Source: Nemertoderma westbladi
Taxonomy: Eukaryota > Xenacoelomorpha > Nemertodermatida > Nemertodermatidae
Length of the DNA: 30,695 nt
Direction of reading: 5' to 3'
NCBI GenBank assembly: GCA_032718475.1
Contig: JAUCBJ010007552.1
Coordinates: 1-30,695, forward strand
Shown: piece by piece, positions 20,328 to 28,803 of the stretch
Position numbering within the stretch: position 1 is the first letter of the stretch
Layout of the letters: each line of letters opens with the position of its first letter
Position numbers and translations under genes: made by a program
Notes under the pieces: generated by a model
Told to the model about the DNA's origin: nothing
The model's input: only the letters and a program-made list of their open reading frames with translations
Databases searched by the model: none

Positions 20328-20465
20328 AGCCCTAACTCTACCGAGATAACCTCAAGTGGATTCAAGCCTTTGGGACGGACAGTGGTGGGACTTGTGTCGA
20401 TTATCGTTGTCGTGCTGTTGCTACATGTTGGCGCAAACACCGCGACAACGGTACATCGGCGCTGA
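20328..20465 (+). other. short frame with membrane-like segment
   Basis: A stop-to-stop frame in a sudden GC-richer patch contains a strongly hydrophobic run, VVGLVSIIVVVLLLLHVGA, at 20382-20438, then a short polar tail ending in HRR and TGA. There is no ATG in the visible frame. It could be the membrane anchor of a lost envelope-like protein or chance. Another frame over the same bases is also open and Cys/Arg-rich, so the assignment is weak. Confidence 0.25.
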
Positions 20466-20560
20466 GAAACCCACTGTCCGGGGTCAAAGACTAGTAGGCA
20501 GCGACGCCCGCTTGCCTAAATATTGACTCATACTAATATTAATAAACTCAGATAGCAGAT

Positions 20561-20860
20561 ATGGCGGAATTAATAGAAGATGACCTTGGTATTAGAGAGC
20601 GATATACTCTACCTTTACAAGCGTTTGTGGATAGCTTGATACGCGGTGAAGCCGATCCGACTATTACGGAGGACGATGGTCGTTATATCGAACCGCCGAT
20701 GTCCCAAGAGCAACTTACGCGTGAATTGGACTATCGAAAATTAACCGCTCGCTATACGCATCATAATGGTACGTATATGGACTTCTTAACTACCGGCCAT
20801 CCTATCGATTTACATGATACGGACGATGTAGACACCCTAAAGGGAAATGGTTCTATTTAA
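20561..20860 (+). CDS. unknown acidic protein, first part of small-ORF block
   Basis: The product is 99 residues from an ATG (MAELIEDDLG). It is rich in Asp, Glu, Thr and Arg, with no signal peptide or membrane segment. I do not recognise the family. Codons are more GC-rich and CG-rich than in the gag ORF. The stop at 20858 may be a frameshift product: one of the other two frames becomes open with ordinary-looking composition over the last 30 bases and past it. The position, after the Pol remnant and before the 3' LTR, is where LTR elements carry envelope or accessory genes. Confidence 0.5.
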   Translation: MAELIEDDLGIRERYTLPLQAFVDSLIRGEADPTITEDDGRYIEPPMSQEQLTRELDYRKLTARYTHHNGTYMDFLTTGHPIDLHDTDDVDTLKGNGSI

Positions 20861-21176
20861 ATATCATACCCAGCGGAGTCGTAACGATAAACCGAGAATA
20901 GATCACGAAAATTCTATTCGTAACAGACTGGGAAGACGAACCAATATGCCTAGAATCTGAGGAGATTCAGCCTATCGCGCTCGGAACAGCGACAACGATT
21001 ACATCCTAGAATGGTATCAAGGTCCACAGTGTCTCACTGCGTACGATTATCGCCATGCCAACTATGTTTCTCGGCAACGTTGTCGGTTATGCGCATCGAG
21101 AGACCCTGTTACGCCCATGGACACAAACGTCCGCTGTTCCTATTTCCACGAACAACCGGCGATGGAAATTTATTGA
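20861..21176 (+). pseudogene. broken middle of small-ORF block
   Basis: No single frame stays open. One frame is open up to a TAG near 20900 and again to about 21009; another is open from 20961 to a TGA at 21174. The latter contains CRLC followed 19 residues later by CSYFH, a possible zinc-binding arrangement. Codon character is maintained through the frame switches. This suggests a once-continuous gene damaged by small indels and point changes, although splicing or frameshifting could also explain it. No reconstruction is attempted. Confidence 0.4.
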
Positions 21177-21551
21177 GCGTATTGCAGATTTAATAATTTG
21201 CATATTTTTACGGTTTACCCTCAATTTATGACTCAATGTCACCACTGTCCACTAAAGGGACACGCCAGTTTCGATTGCCCTTTTAATCGCGATTTGGAAA
21301 GCGTAGATGAAATGATCACACTACGTTACATTAGAGCTTGGGAAGCGAACGCTGATTTACATCGTGATTCGCGCCATCGCTATTATCCTGGACGCGCTTA
21401 CGAAGGAATTTATGCGTTCCATCCTTATCTATTCGCTTCTGTCGAACAGAAATCACGCATATCGAGTTACAGGAAGTATATCGACGGCCTTACGAATACC
21501 GAGCCCGTGAACGCGAGTTGGAAAGGACCATTAAACCCCGGAGGTTTCTAG
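21177..21551 (+). pseudogene. zinc-knuckle ORF of small-ORF block
   Basis: The frame is the same as the one ending at TGA 21174. It has no good ATG at its start; the first in-frame ATG is at 21228. Right after that comes CHHCPLKGHASFDC, a textbook C-x2-C-x4-H-x4-C knuckle, as in retroviral and retrotransposon nucleocapsids. The rest is rich in Tyr, Arg and His. It ends at TAG 21549. The final 130 bases overlap a second open frame that continues downstream. Confidence 0.5.
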
Positions 21552-21850
21552 CTGCCTATAGTCCATCCACGGCCCTCGTTCAGACCACGCGTAAAGGACC
21601 CGTAAGAGCGGCTGTCTTGAAACGAGCTCTCAAAGCCGTTAGACCCCTCTCCCCGGACGTTGATGTCAATCAACCCGGTACTTCGACCGGCGGATATACC
21701 GATCGCAATCCCATACCTTCTGATGCAATCATATTGCACCCTTCACCCAGGAGTTATAGCCCTCCTCGTAAAGTGGCTCGCCCCAAAGAGAAAAGGACTC
21801 TTGCTAGCTTTAAAAAACTGCGTAAACGCCGTCCGCGCAAGAAAGACTAA
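21419..21850 (+). CDS. basic-tailed frame, end of small-ORF block
   Basis: This frame is open before 21419 and ends at TAA 21848. Its C-terminal half is Pro/Ser/Arg-rich and finishes with a strongly basic tail (KKLRKRRPRKKD), which would suit nucleic-acid binding or nuclear targeting. It has no clear ATG of its own. The switch from the zinc-knuckle frame must lie inside the overlap 21419-21551, where both frames are open. The family is not recognised. Confidence 0.4.
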   Translation, partial: PSLSIRFCRTEITHIELQEVYRRPYEYRARERELERTIKPRRFLAAYSPSTALVQTTRKGPVRAAVLKRALKAVRPLSPDVDVNQPGTSTGGYTDRNPIPSDAIILHPSPRSYSPPRKVARPKEKRTLASFKKLRKRRPRKKD

Positions 21851-21920
21851 CTGTTTAGAGTATTTTTATATTTTAGAAACTGTGATTTTGTATATTTTAT
21901 AGACTTAAATCCCATTTTCT

Positions 21921-21928
21921 GGGAGCGG
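21921..21928 (+). promoter_or_regulatory. candidate polypurine tract
   Basis: GGGAGCGG lies directly before the TG of the 3' LTR. It is short and interrupted by C, so it is a weak plus-strand priming site. Confidence 0.3.
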
Positions 21929-23165
21929 TGTAAAAGCTTCTGTGGGATATAACTGGCCCCTTTTGCTTCGCAATCCAGTTTCCCCCCAGGCGCTGGAATA
22001 CTCTAAAAAGGTTCTCTAACTGTATATATATTCCCCTCGCCCGCAAGGTACCGTTACAGGTGTTTTAACGGACATAAAAATCATTCTGCTATATACGTGT
22101 TTTGGCGGACATGGTAAGGCAAAAAGCCTGTAATGCACCAACTACCTTTCACAGCTTAGCCGTGATGATTCATATTACGACATCTAACAGCTGGTTGCTG
22201 ACATGGAAACATCCATTGGACGCATAGTTCTTTGTTTGGCTTGAGCCAATCAGAGCGTTTTTTCCTGTCGACGTGTAGCTTTTCGGCCGATCATAAGGAG
22301 AGTGTTCAGTCTTACTGCTTTTACTTGATACTTTGTTGTTATTGCTGTCCAAGCCAGAAACACCGGCTTTTTGGTAAGAACTCTAGTAAACTGCTTAGAT
22401 TATAGAAAGTATAACTGTTACCGGCGGCGGTGTTACCTCACTTAATTTAACTGCACTAATCATATTGTTTGTACTGCTATTTACCGTCAGTTATTAATTG
22501 TATCTATTTGTTGATGGAAATATTGCTCTTTGGAGAATACGGATAAATCACCCAAAATTCCCAGTTTTCTTGATACACTACAGGTTAGAGAGGCGGGCTA
22601 TATATAACAATTGCGATTTATATCAATGTGGTGTGTATTCAATCTAATGTTATTTAGTAGACACTACCTGAGTCAATTGCTGTTCTCCTTATGTGTGATC
22701 AAATATACTGACGGTCGGCAGAATAGTGTGCATGATTGTGAGTGTGATGTGACTGGTAACAAAGCATTTCCTAAAGAATGCGACTTATACTTTAATCATA
22801 AGCCTTATCGTTGCGTTTAGTATAAGTCCTAGCTCTGTTTAAATAGATAGAGCGCCACGTCCTAAAGGAACTGTTAATATTTCCCGAAAGTTAATAATAT
22901 CTGTCAGAAATTAATTATTAGTGATCTATCGAATAATACAATAGGTTTACACTGCAACCTTACACTGCAATAATAAAATCTAAGCATCCGAATTCAGCCT
23001 CCCGGGTGTAGATCCATCGGGTGAATGATCGCGCATGGGCTGGCTTCGGCTAATGTTTTGTTTATTAGCATAAAATATTGTCGTATGCTAAAGGTGTGTT
23101 AATTAACTAAAAGACATATAAATTTTGGCAGGTTAAACTGCTAAAGGTCTTCAAAAGCGCGAACA
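21929..23165 (+). repeat. 3' LTR
   Basis: It matches the 5' LTR over all 1237 bases as far as I can tell by eye, including the 64-codon frame (from ATG 22626), the TATA-like box and AATAAA at 22972-22977. It ends in CA before the GATTT duplication. Confidence 0.95.
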
Positions 23166-23170
23166 GATTT
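23166..23170. repeat. target-site duplication, right copy
   Basis: GATTT, the partner of 11384-11388. Removing the element and one copy restores a continuous AT-rich site next to a GC-rich tandem array. Confidence 0.85.
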
Positions 23171-23189
23171 TATACCTAAGGGGCGATAA

Positions 23190-23690
23190 CTGGACTCTCG
23201 GCAGCATGAGTAGTCCACTGCCTGACACACACTGAGCTTGAAAAAGGACTCGGGGTGTGCGGATTTACGGAGGCCCAACAGACCCTGACCCAAGCCACTT
23301 GGCTTGCCTGAGGACCAATCCCGAAAGGATTTTGAGGGGCGAGTGGACATGCATAGGGTAGAAAGACTTTAGACCAGACTATGGACGGCCCGAGCTGTTT
23401 GCTGCCTGGTGTACAATGAGCCTGAAAAGGACTCAGGGTGCGCTGGTAACAGCGGATTTACGGTGGCCCAACAGACCCTGACCCAAGCCACTTGGCTTGC
23501 CTGAGGACCAATCCCGAAAGGATTTTGAGGGGCGAGTGGACATGCATAGGGTAGAAAGACTTTAGACCAGACTATGGACGGCCCGAGCTGTTTGCTGCCT
23601 GGTGTACAATGAGCCTGAAAAGGACTCAGGGTGCGCTGGTAACAGTGGATCTATGGAGGACCCACAGACCCCGAGCCAAGACGCTTGATT
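23190..23690. repeat. 193-bp GC-rich tandem repeat
   Basis: Two nearly identical units lie at 23261-23453 and 23454-23646. They are flanked by a diverged partial unit before (TGAGCTTGAAAAAGGACTCGG) and after (GGATCTATGGAGGACC). Internal words include CAGACCCTGACCCAAGCC and GATTTTGAGGGGCGAGTGG. The array is much more GC-rich than its surroundings. It is not 5S rRNA or a tRNA that I can recognise. Short reverse frames over it shift from unit to unit because 193 is not divisible by three. Confidence 0.85.
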
Positions 23691-24131
23691 TGGTGTTATT
23701 ATTGTAGGGAAGGGTAGGGACTTTTGACATGTTTTTGTCTAATACGCTCATATCTTCCAATCTGTTTACTTTTGTTTAATATGAGTTCTCATTTTGTCCA
23801 GAATTTTAATGGGCTATCTTTCAGTCATATTTTGTATTGATTTTAAACAGATTTCGAAACGTTAACCCTATTACCACTGGGGTGTTTAGACCATTAGCAG
23901 CTCTGGCAGGGGGTCGATTCGGCCCCCCACTGTATTTTTATAATCATCCAATAAAATCCTACGAAATTTGGGCTGTAGGTGAAAAAATTATCGAAGAATA
24001 TTCTCAAATCCAAAAAAATGAAAATTTCATAAGGTGGGTATAATAATTATCATAAAAAATAGAAGTAGTCCCAAGACAAAAATTATACATTTTTTTGATA
24101 TTCTAAAAACGGATAGTGTGGCATTGTTGGG
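23691..24131. other. intergenic, no gene supported
   Basis: AT-rich, with a GC-rich palindrome-like patch (GGGGGTCGATTCGGCCCCCC) near 23908. A 68-residue forward frame has no recognisable motif. Confidence 0.4.
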
Positions 24132-24140
24132 TAGCATTAG

Positions 24141-24554
24141 TAGGTTTTTCACTACGCTGAATCGAATGTGATTATATTCCATTTCCGAAAATTGAACTGG
24201 ATGCTATTACTGTATTCGTGCACCTAAGAAGTGGGCGTGGCACTTCAAATTTTGAAAAATACGATATTCGGAAAATGCCCCCATCCCTTGATTTCAACGC
24301 GTTTTTATAGGTTTTCTGGACCGCTGAATCAATTGAAAGTATTATAGAAGCCTGAAGACTCTATGTTGAACAACATAGTGCGGCGAGCCATTTCTCAATT
24401 CTTAGTGGTACATCATTTTTGGTGCACCAATGTTAGGGAGTGGCACTTATTCTAATTTTGAAAAAGTACCACGCCCTAATTTTGGTGTTCCAATAATGAC
24501 GTACCACTAAGACTTGAGGCTTCAATATTACTTTCAATGGACTCAGCGGTCCAG
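24141..24554. repeat. diverged tandem unit plus foldback repeat
   Basis: A phrase TAGGTTTTNC...CGCTGAATC occurs at 24141 and 24308, and both units contain GTGGCACTT...AATTTTGAAAAA. The second unit folds back: 24316-24446 pairs imperfectly with 24466-24554 in reverse complement (CTGGACCGCTGA at one end, TTAGGGAGTGGCAC at the loop). The left arm has about 40 extra bases, including ATGTTGAACAACAT. The word family resembles the repeats at 1289-1542. Confidence 0.6.
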
Positions 24555-24667
24555 ATAACCTGTCCATGTTCGCTTTTCGCTGGGTTTATTGTGACTCCGC
24601 ACTTTCTTCCCTCCTTGATCGTTCGAAAATCCTCCAGACAAACTAAGTAGTCACCGGCGAAGTTCAT
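24476..24667 (-). pseudogene. reverse-transcriptase palm fragment
   Basis: The reverse-strand frame includes NFAGDYLVCLEDFRTI, then GVTINPAKSEHG. This order resembles the part of many RTs just after the YxDD box (a GD pair, a helix, then G-(L/V)-x-(L/I)-N-P-x-K-x-E). The frame then runs into the right arm of the foldback repeat, so its C-terminus is not RT. The YxDD residues themselves are not in frame. Confidence 0.4.
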
Positions 24668-24699
24668 GTCTTCTGGCGTCTTCCGGGGTGTCTAGTGGA

Positions 24700-25041
24700 C
24701 TATCCTGGAACTCGTGTATCAATCCGTTGATGTGGGGCGTGAGGGATCAAGTTTGCCACCGGCCCCCTCGTTTCAGTGTTGAAATACAGCGGTGGCAGAC
24801 TCACAACCGTTTGACCAACAGTTTTACCCACAACTGGACACTGGTGGGATTGTCTGTGAGGATGAGTCTTGGAGAGGACTTCACAGAGGATGTCCGCAAG
24901 GTTTAACCGCGCCGCCTTTGGAATGTGCCTCAGCTGCTTCACGCGGGAGTTTTGGAGCAGCTTCAGCACTTTCTCCATTGAGTAGGTCGTCGGCCCAGAA
25001 GGTGGTTGAGGTTGGGTGGGAGTGGAGGTGGTGTTGTTCAC
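24700..25041 (-). pseudogene. retrotransposon ORF N-terminal-like fragment
   Basis: The reverse frame of 113 residues contains MEKVLKLLQNSRVKQLRHIP followed by KAARLNLADIL. This resembles the N-terminal region that precedes RT in some metazoan non-LTR retrotransposons. It lies directly upstream, on the same strand, of the palm fragment at 24476-24667. The part of an RT expected between them is missing, so the pair looks like an internally deleted relic. The match is from memory of the pattern and is tentative. Confidence 0.35.
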
Positions 25042-25206
25042 ATTATAACAAATTATAATGATTGATAATATAAAACTGTTAGATATTAGTATACGTTACT
25101 GTAATCTTTTTTTTATCTATTAAGTTCTAGATAGTTATATTAGTTATAAAGTATCTAATATAGCAGGTCTGACAAATAAATCATATGTAAGCATCATATC
25201 TAGTTG

Positions 25207-25938
25207 ATGTATTCAACAATGGGCTATTGTCATACCAGGAGGTCCATCTGTGCTCTTTTCATGGCAGTAAACATTAACGCTAGTTATAGTATAACATGTT
25301 ATAATGAAGTTAGAGTAAATTTTACTTCTACTAATAAGGATTTAAAACAAGAGATGCTTGGCAAATTGGAAAAACTACGAAACAGCAATCAAGGATTATC
25401 TGACTCGATTGGGTTCACAACATCTTGGCATGAGAAAGGAATTCATCACCATTGCGAAGAATGTGGTGAAGCTTTATATCGAAGTATCGGTTTTCATGAA
25501 GGTAGTGGTGATGAGATCATGATTGATCTATCTGGTGAGAGTTGTATTAATAACGGAAGTAGTTTCTTGGTAGAACAGTTTTGCGTGGCTTTTGATGAAA
25601 AGAGTTGCCGACTCCTCGAGGAAAAAATTCGGCAAGACATCGCCCTCTCTGGGGATAGTGTCGTAGATCGTGATCAGGCTCGTATTTTTCTTCAGTTAAA
25701 TTCTCTAAGGGAACATATGTTATTTGGATTATCCATCACTTACGAATCTTGTCAGACGATGTGCTGTGCTGGTGTCTGTCCCCGACCCACGTGGGAAGTT
25801 GGTTTAGCTACAACAACAACTACAACCAGGCCAAGCATTGAAACAACAGCGGTTGACTTCACCACGAAAAGCAGTTCAGTGGTTGCTATTCCGCTAATTT
25901 GGATGGTTTTGGTGTTGGTTTCATTAAGTGTAGTTTAG
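25207..25938 (+). CDS. probable secreted/GPI-anchored Cys-rich surface protein
   Basis: The product is 243 residues from ATG 25207; a second ATG follows four residues later. A short signal-like stretch (ICALFMAV) has a possible cut before the SYSIT region. The mature part has ten cysteines, among them CEEC and a closing CCAGVC, and likely N-glycosylation sites at NFT and NGS. A Thr-rich stalk (TTTTTTRP) follows. The protein ends in a hydrophobic tail (VVAIPLIWMVLVLVSLSVV) with no cytoplasmic residues, the pattern of a GPI-anchor signal. I do not recognise the family; the spacing is not classic Ly6. It may be single-exon or a last exon with earlier exons upstream. AATAAA at 26169 could serve polyadenylation. 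RT relics flank it on both sides. Confidence 0.7.
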   Translation: MYSTMGYCHTRRSICALFMAVNINASYSITCYNEVRVNFTSTNKDLKQEMLGKLEKLRNSNQGLSDSIGFTTSWHEKGIHHHCEECGEALYRSIGFHEGSGDEIMIDLSGESCINNGSSFLVEQFCVAFDEKSCRLLEEKIRQDIALSGDSVVDRDQARIFLQLNSLREHMLFGLSITYESCQTMCCAGVCPRPTWEVGLATTTTTTRPSIETTAVDFTTKSSSVVAIPLIWMVLVLVSLSVV

Positions 25939-26156
25939 ATAGAATAACATTTATTGCACAATGTGGAAAGTTTTAATCTACTTCAATATAATGTAATAGT
26001 TTGCGAAGTGACTATTTCTGAAATGATCTGTACCTCATAAAACTTTCCAAACATGAAAGTTAATTTAATAATCCTAGACAGGAGCAGAGGCATCTGTGTT
26101 ATTGCAACTTGAATGTTTCGACCCTTCATTAAACTCGCTGGTGAAATACGTACTGT
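25939..26156. other. probable 3' untranslated region, no other feature
   Basis: AT-rich sequence after the surface-protein stop. A reverse frame (25983-26189) has no coding character. Confidence 0.4.
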
Positions 26157-26255
26157 ACAATACATAACAATAAATACAATACAATACATAACAATACATA
26201 CAATAAATACAATTCAATACATAACAATACATACAATACAATACAATACATAAAA
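26157..26255. repeat. ACAAT/ACATA microsatellite
   Basis: Interleaved five- and nine-base units (ACAAT, ACATAACAAT, AAATACAAT). On the reverse strand it lies about 300 bases after the stop of the retrotransposon ORF. It could therefore be that element's 3' repeat tail; this is inference. Confidence 0.8.
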
Positions 26256-26550
26256 TGAAGAATGAATAGTGAAAAATTTCTACATTTTCCCAAATGAAAT
26301 AATTACATTGAAGAAAGTAGAACTTTGTCCTCTTTTTTTTCCATCTACCTTTGGAAGTACAATAGGACTTTTATTGAACCAAAGTATATCAGTAACAAAA
26401 TACAGAAATTAACCAAAGCAACAGAGTTTAAGAAAAATCAGTATTAAAAAGAACTGTCAGACGTAAGCCAGACTGTCTCGGTACCAGTAAATACCCCGTC
26501 ACTGGGCAACCATGCAATTCAATGATGCTTTTATTAGGCAGTTGGGCTGT
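26256..26550 (-). other. probable 3' untranslated region of RT element
   Basis: Sequence between the endonuclease stop and the microsatellite, with no frame of note. It is assigned to the reverse-strand retrotransposon by position only. Confidence 0.35.
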
Positions 26551-27336
26551 TTATGTCATGATACCAGTACAGGTATCGGCATTTGATGAAGCGATTGAGT
26601 TTACCGCTATAGCATGGTGGACTGGACTCCTCGAGGCAGAGCGGTCTCCACGAAGGCACATTAGGGAAAATCTCAACAGTGAGAAACTTAACTGCCTCCT
26701 TGTCCACGAAACGCAATCGGAATAGCGTATCCCGCGCTTGTCAGCTATTTTTAATGATAAACGTTTTACAAACTGCTGGGTTGTTGGCGCCATTCCCCCG
26801 AAGGCCGAGAAGATGATGGGTGTAAAAGTGGATTGCTCGACTTCTCGGACACACTCCTCATACTTCAACTGCTTCCGTTGTTCATGGTACTGATGAGCTG
26901 CTTCTAATGACATCGCTGCATTGGTATCTGCCACTGGGTTGAAAACTGACACATCGATGTGCGTTTTCTGGTAGTGGCTGCCCCAGAACCCAGATACCAA
27001 TATATCAAGCCTCGCCTGCTGGTCTGTTGTTGTAGACCGAAGTTCGAAAGACTCTCCTGTTAGCAGTTGGAGTAGCGGTTCTTCTGCTACATTGTGGGCT
27101 ACCTCGGTGAGAGAATTGGAGATGAAATCCCTAATCTCATTGTGTCGTATTGAAGGATAATCTCCGGTGGGGCATGATAGAACGTGTGTAGCAGAAAATC
27201 GTACACCACAGGCACAACGAGATGGGAGGGAATTGGGTTGCCATCCGTACCGGAGACACAGCACATCCTGGAACTCTTCCTTGGAGAGGTGAGTACTGTG
27301 TAGGGTCACCGGTTTAGTATTCAGCCAAGCTGACAT
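26551..27336 (-). pseudogene. CCHC zinc motif plus restriction-like endonuclease domain
   Basis: The frame has 261 residues. It carries C-x-C-x7-H-x3-C at residues 41-55 (CACGVRFSATHVLSC), then RHNEIRD (64-70), EEP (85-87), RLD (109-111) and HIDVSVFNP (127-135). This order (zinc motif, RHN, EP, D, DV) parallels the C-terminal endonuclease of R2-type elements, and the acidic residues expected of a PD-(D/E)XK core are present. About 90 further residues follow with a basic, aromatic helix region. The frame is intact, but it is separated from the upstream connector by a frameshift near 27335. Confidence 0.65.
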
Positions 27337-27712
27337 ACCTTCCTAGGACCAAGTTCGGATAACTTATTTTGGTGTGCTGGCAGGTTATGTAGTGCATTTT
27401 CTGTTTTAGAGTAACAAGAGTTTCACACTTAATCATATTCGCAATTACCCGCTGGGCTTCTAAGACTTCCGGCATGTCATCAACGTCCGCGCTGTTGAAG
27501 GGTTCACAAATACGCTGGGAATTGGCGTATTGAGACTCAAGGTCGGATGCCAATAGAATTCCAAGACCACCATTCCTCGTCGGTGAGGAAATTAGCTTTC
27601 ATTCTTCCGGTGTTAAGGAGGGATGGTCGACTATATTGCACAGCAAGCTATTTACGGTTTGCTCGAGTTTATCGAAGTGGGTTACTGCTTGCGGTACAAC
27701 ACGTGCAAGGTA
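27314..27712 (-). pseudogene. RT thumb/connector remnant, frame-broken
   Basis: Three frames alternate. One holds a VTHFDKLEQTVNSLL segment (27685 to a stop at 27599). Another covers NGGLGILLASDLESQYANSQ from about 27572, a GGLGI phrase usual just after the thumb in this RT group. That frame continues to 27314, where it runs out past the start of the endonuclease frame. Stops and shifts lie near 27712, 27600-27590 and 27335. Confidence 0.55.
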
Positions 27713-28507
27713 TCACCACCTGCATGCCAAACTGAAACTTAGGCCGGCGTACTCACAATGCAGATCTATGGCTGCTATTCTCCCAGGCTGAACAACTTCT
27801 GCAGCGAATTCATTTACCTCCTTTTTGATGAACTCCTCCCTAAAAGAGTCAGAGCCGATCACACTACCAAGAAATTGCATTCCTGTATCGTCGATTATGA
27901 TGTCGGTTCCTGTGAAAACCACCCTTGCCTGTTCTACCTTTTCAGGTTTAACTGTAAGGGTACATTTTGTGGGGTTGGGATGGTACCCATATAATGGTCC
28001 TCGGTTATATACTATGTTCCAGAACTTCCTCAGTTCCTTGAAAGTCCCAGCCGCGTTCCCGTCATCCACAAACCATTTCTGAGTGACAACACACGCACTT
28101 TCTAACTCCTCTATTAGTGGCGTTAAACCCGTATCAAACATCGGCATTGCTACTGGATCACCCTGAGTTGAGCCTTCTTGAGAGAAAATAGTCAAAGAGG
28201 CAGGAAGGTTCTGATTAACAATTTCTAACAATGGTTTCCAGCGATGGAAAACTTTCCTGATGTTGTGGATTGTGGCCACCCTGTTCAGAGCATTGAAGGC
28301 GTTCGATGCATCTATTTGAAGGACCGCATAGCATTCCTCGGAGGCAAACACATCACTCATGCTATGTATAGCATATTCTACGCCAGACTTCTGCCCCATA
28401 GAGAGCTGCGTAGCGCCCCCAATGGCCTGTAAGTCATCCCCAATACACGGCATTACTGCCATACCAACTACCCATCGTAGCACTTCCCCAATACCAATTC
28501 GCCTCAC
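27713..28507 (-). pseudogene. reverse transcriptase core
   Basis: The frame has 264 codons. It starts RRIGIGEVLRW and shows motif A LQIDASNAFNALNR (Asp 66), motif B STQGDPVAMPMF (113-124), motif C FVDD (146-149) and YGYHPNPTKC (173-182), then FLGSVIGS. The catalytic aspartates are intact. The start is not a real one: a single-base loss at about 28503-28509 shifts the frame from the preceding segment, which ends LISVQG. Confidence 0.8.
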
Positions 28508-28803
28508 CCCTGGACACTTATCAGAGCCAATAGTCGTGCCGATAAGGGAAGGGATAGAACTCCTGGGTGCAATACCTTCTGTGCCATTTGTTTTGCAAGA
28601 TTACCAATCTCATGGCATAGATCTACCGAGTGGGCGTGGAACTTGGTTAATAGGTGTTTCCAACCTTGGACATCAAGCCCGAAGGGCCCCACTGCCTCCC
28701 CCCTCGTAGCTAGTAAGCTGGAAAAGATGACTCCACTGTCTATCTTTTCGAATACTACGCTATGGTATTGAGGGGCTCGACAAAACTCCTTGAGCAAGAC
28801 CAA
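28504..28803 (-). pseudogene. RT fingers segment, shifted frame
   Basis: The frame has 99 codons and includes AVGPFGLDVQGWKHLL and LSARLLALISVQG. This is the conserved lead-in to the RT core (a G-P-x-G-x-D motif and an L-(I/V)-A-L motif before R-x-I-G). It overlaps the RT core frame by four bases and the N-terminal frame by 49 bases. Single-base changes at both joints explain the shifts. It is not an independent gene. Confidence 0.65.

Larger units (their letters stand above)
11389..23165 (+). mobile_element. BEL/Pao-type LTR retrotransposon, non-autonomous
   Basis: The element is 11,777 bp, bounded by two 1237-bp LTRs and a 5-bp target duplication. The order is 5' LTR, a repeat-rich 2.27-kb leader, gag-protease ORF with Pol remnants, about 1.4 kb noncoding, a small-ORF block, a short purine tract and the 3' LTR. 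The Gag-knuckle-protease layout in one frame and the DIASRG linker remnant identify BEL/Pao. Missing RT, RNase H and integrase mean it must have been copied and inserted by enzymes from another element. Because the two LTRs show no difference by eye, the insertion is recent. Confidence 0.9.

Noticed and set aside
23141-23350. Reverse ORF of 69 residues over the GC-rich tandem array
   Set aside because: It crosses the LTR boundary and changes frame between repeat units.
23190-23690. 5S rRNA or spliced-leader gene cluster
   Set aside because: No 5S internal control region, and no convincing splice donor plus Sm site in the unit.
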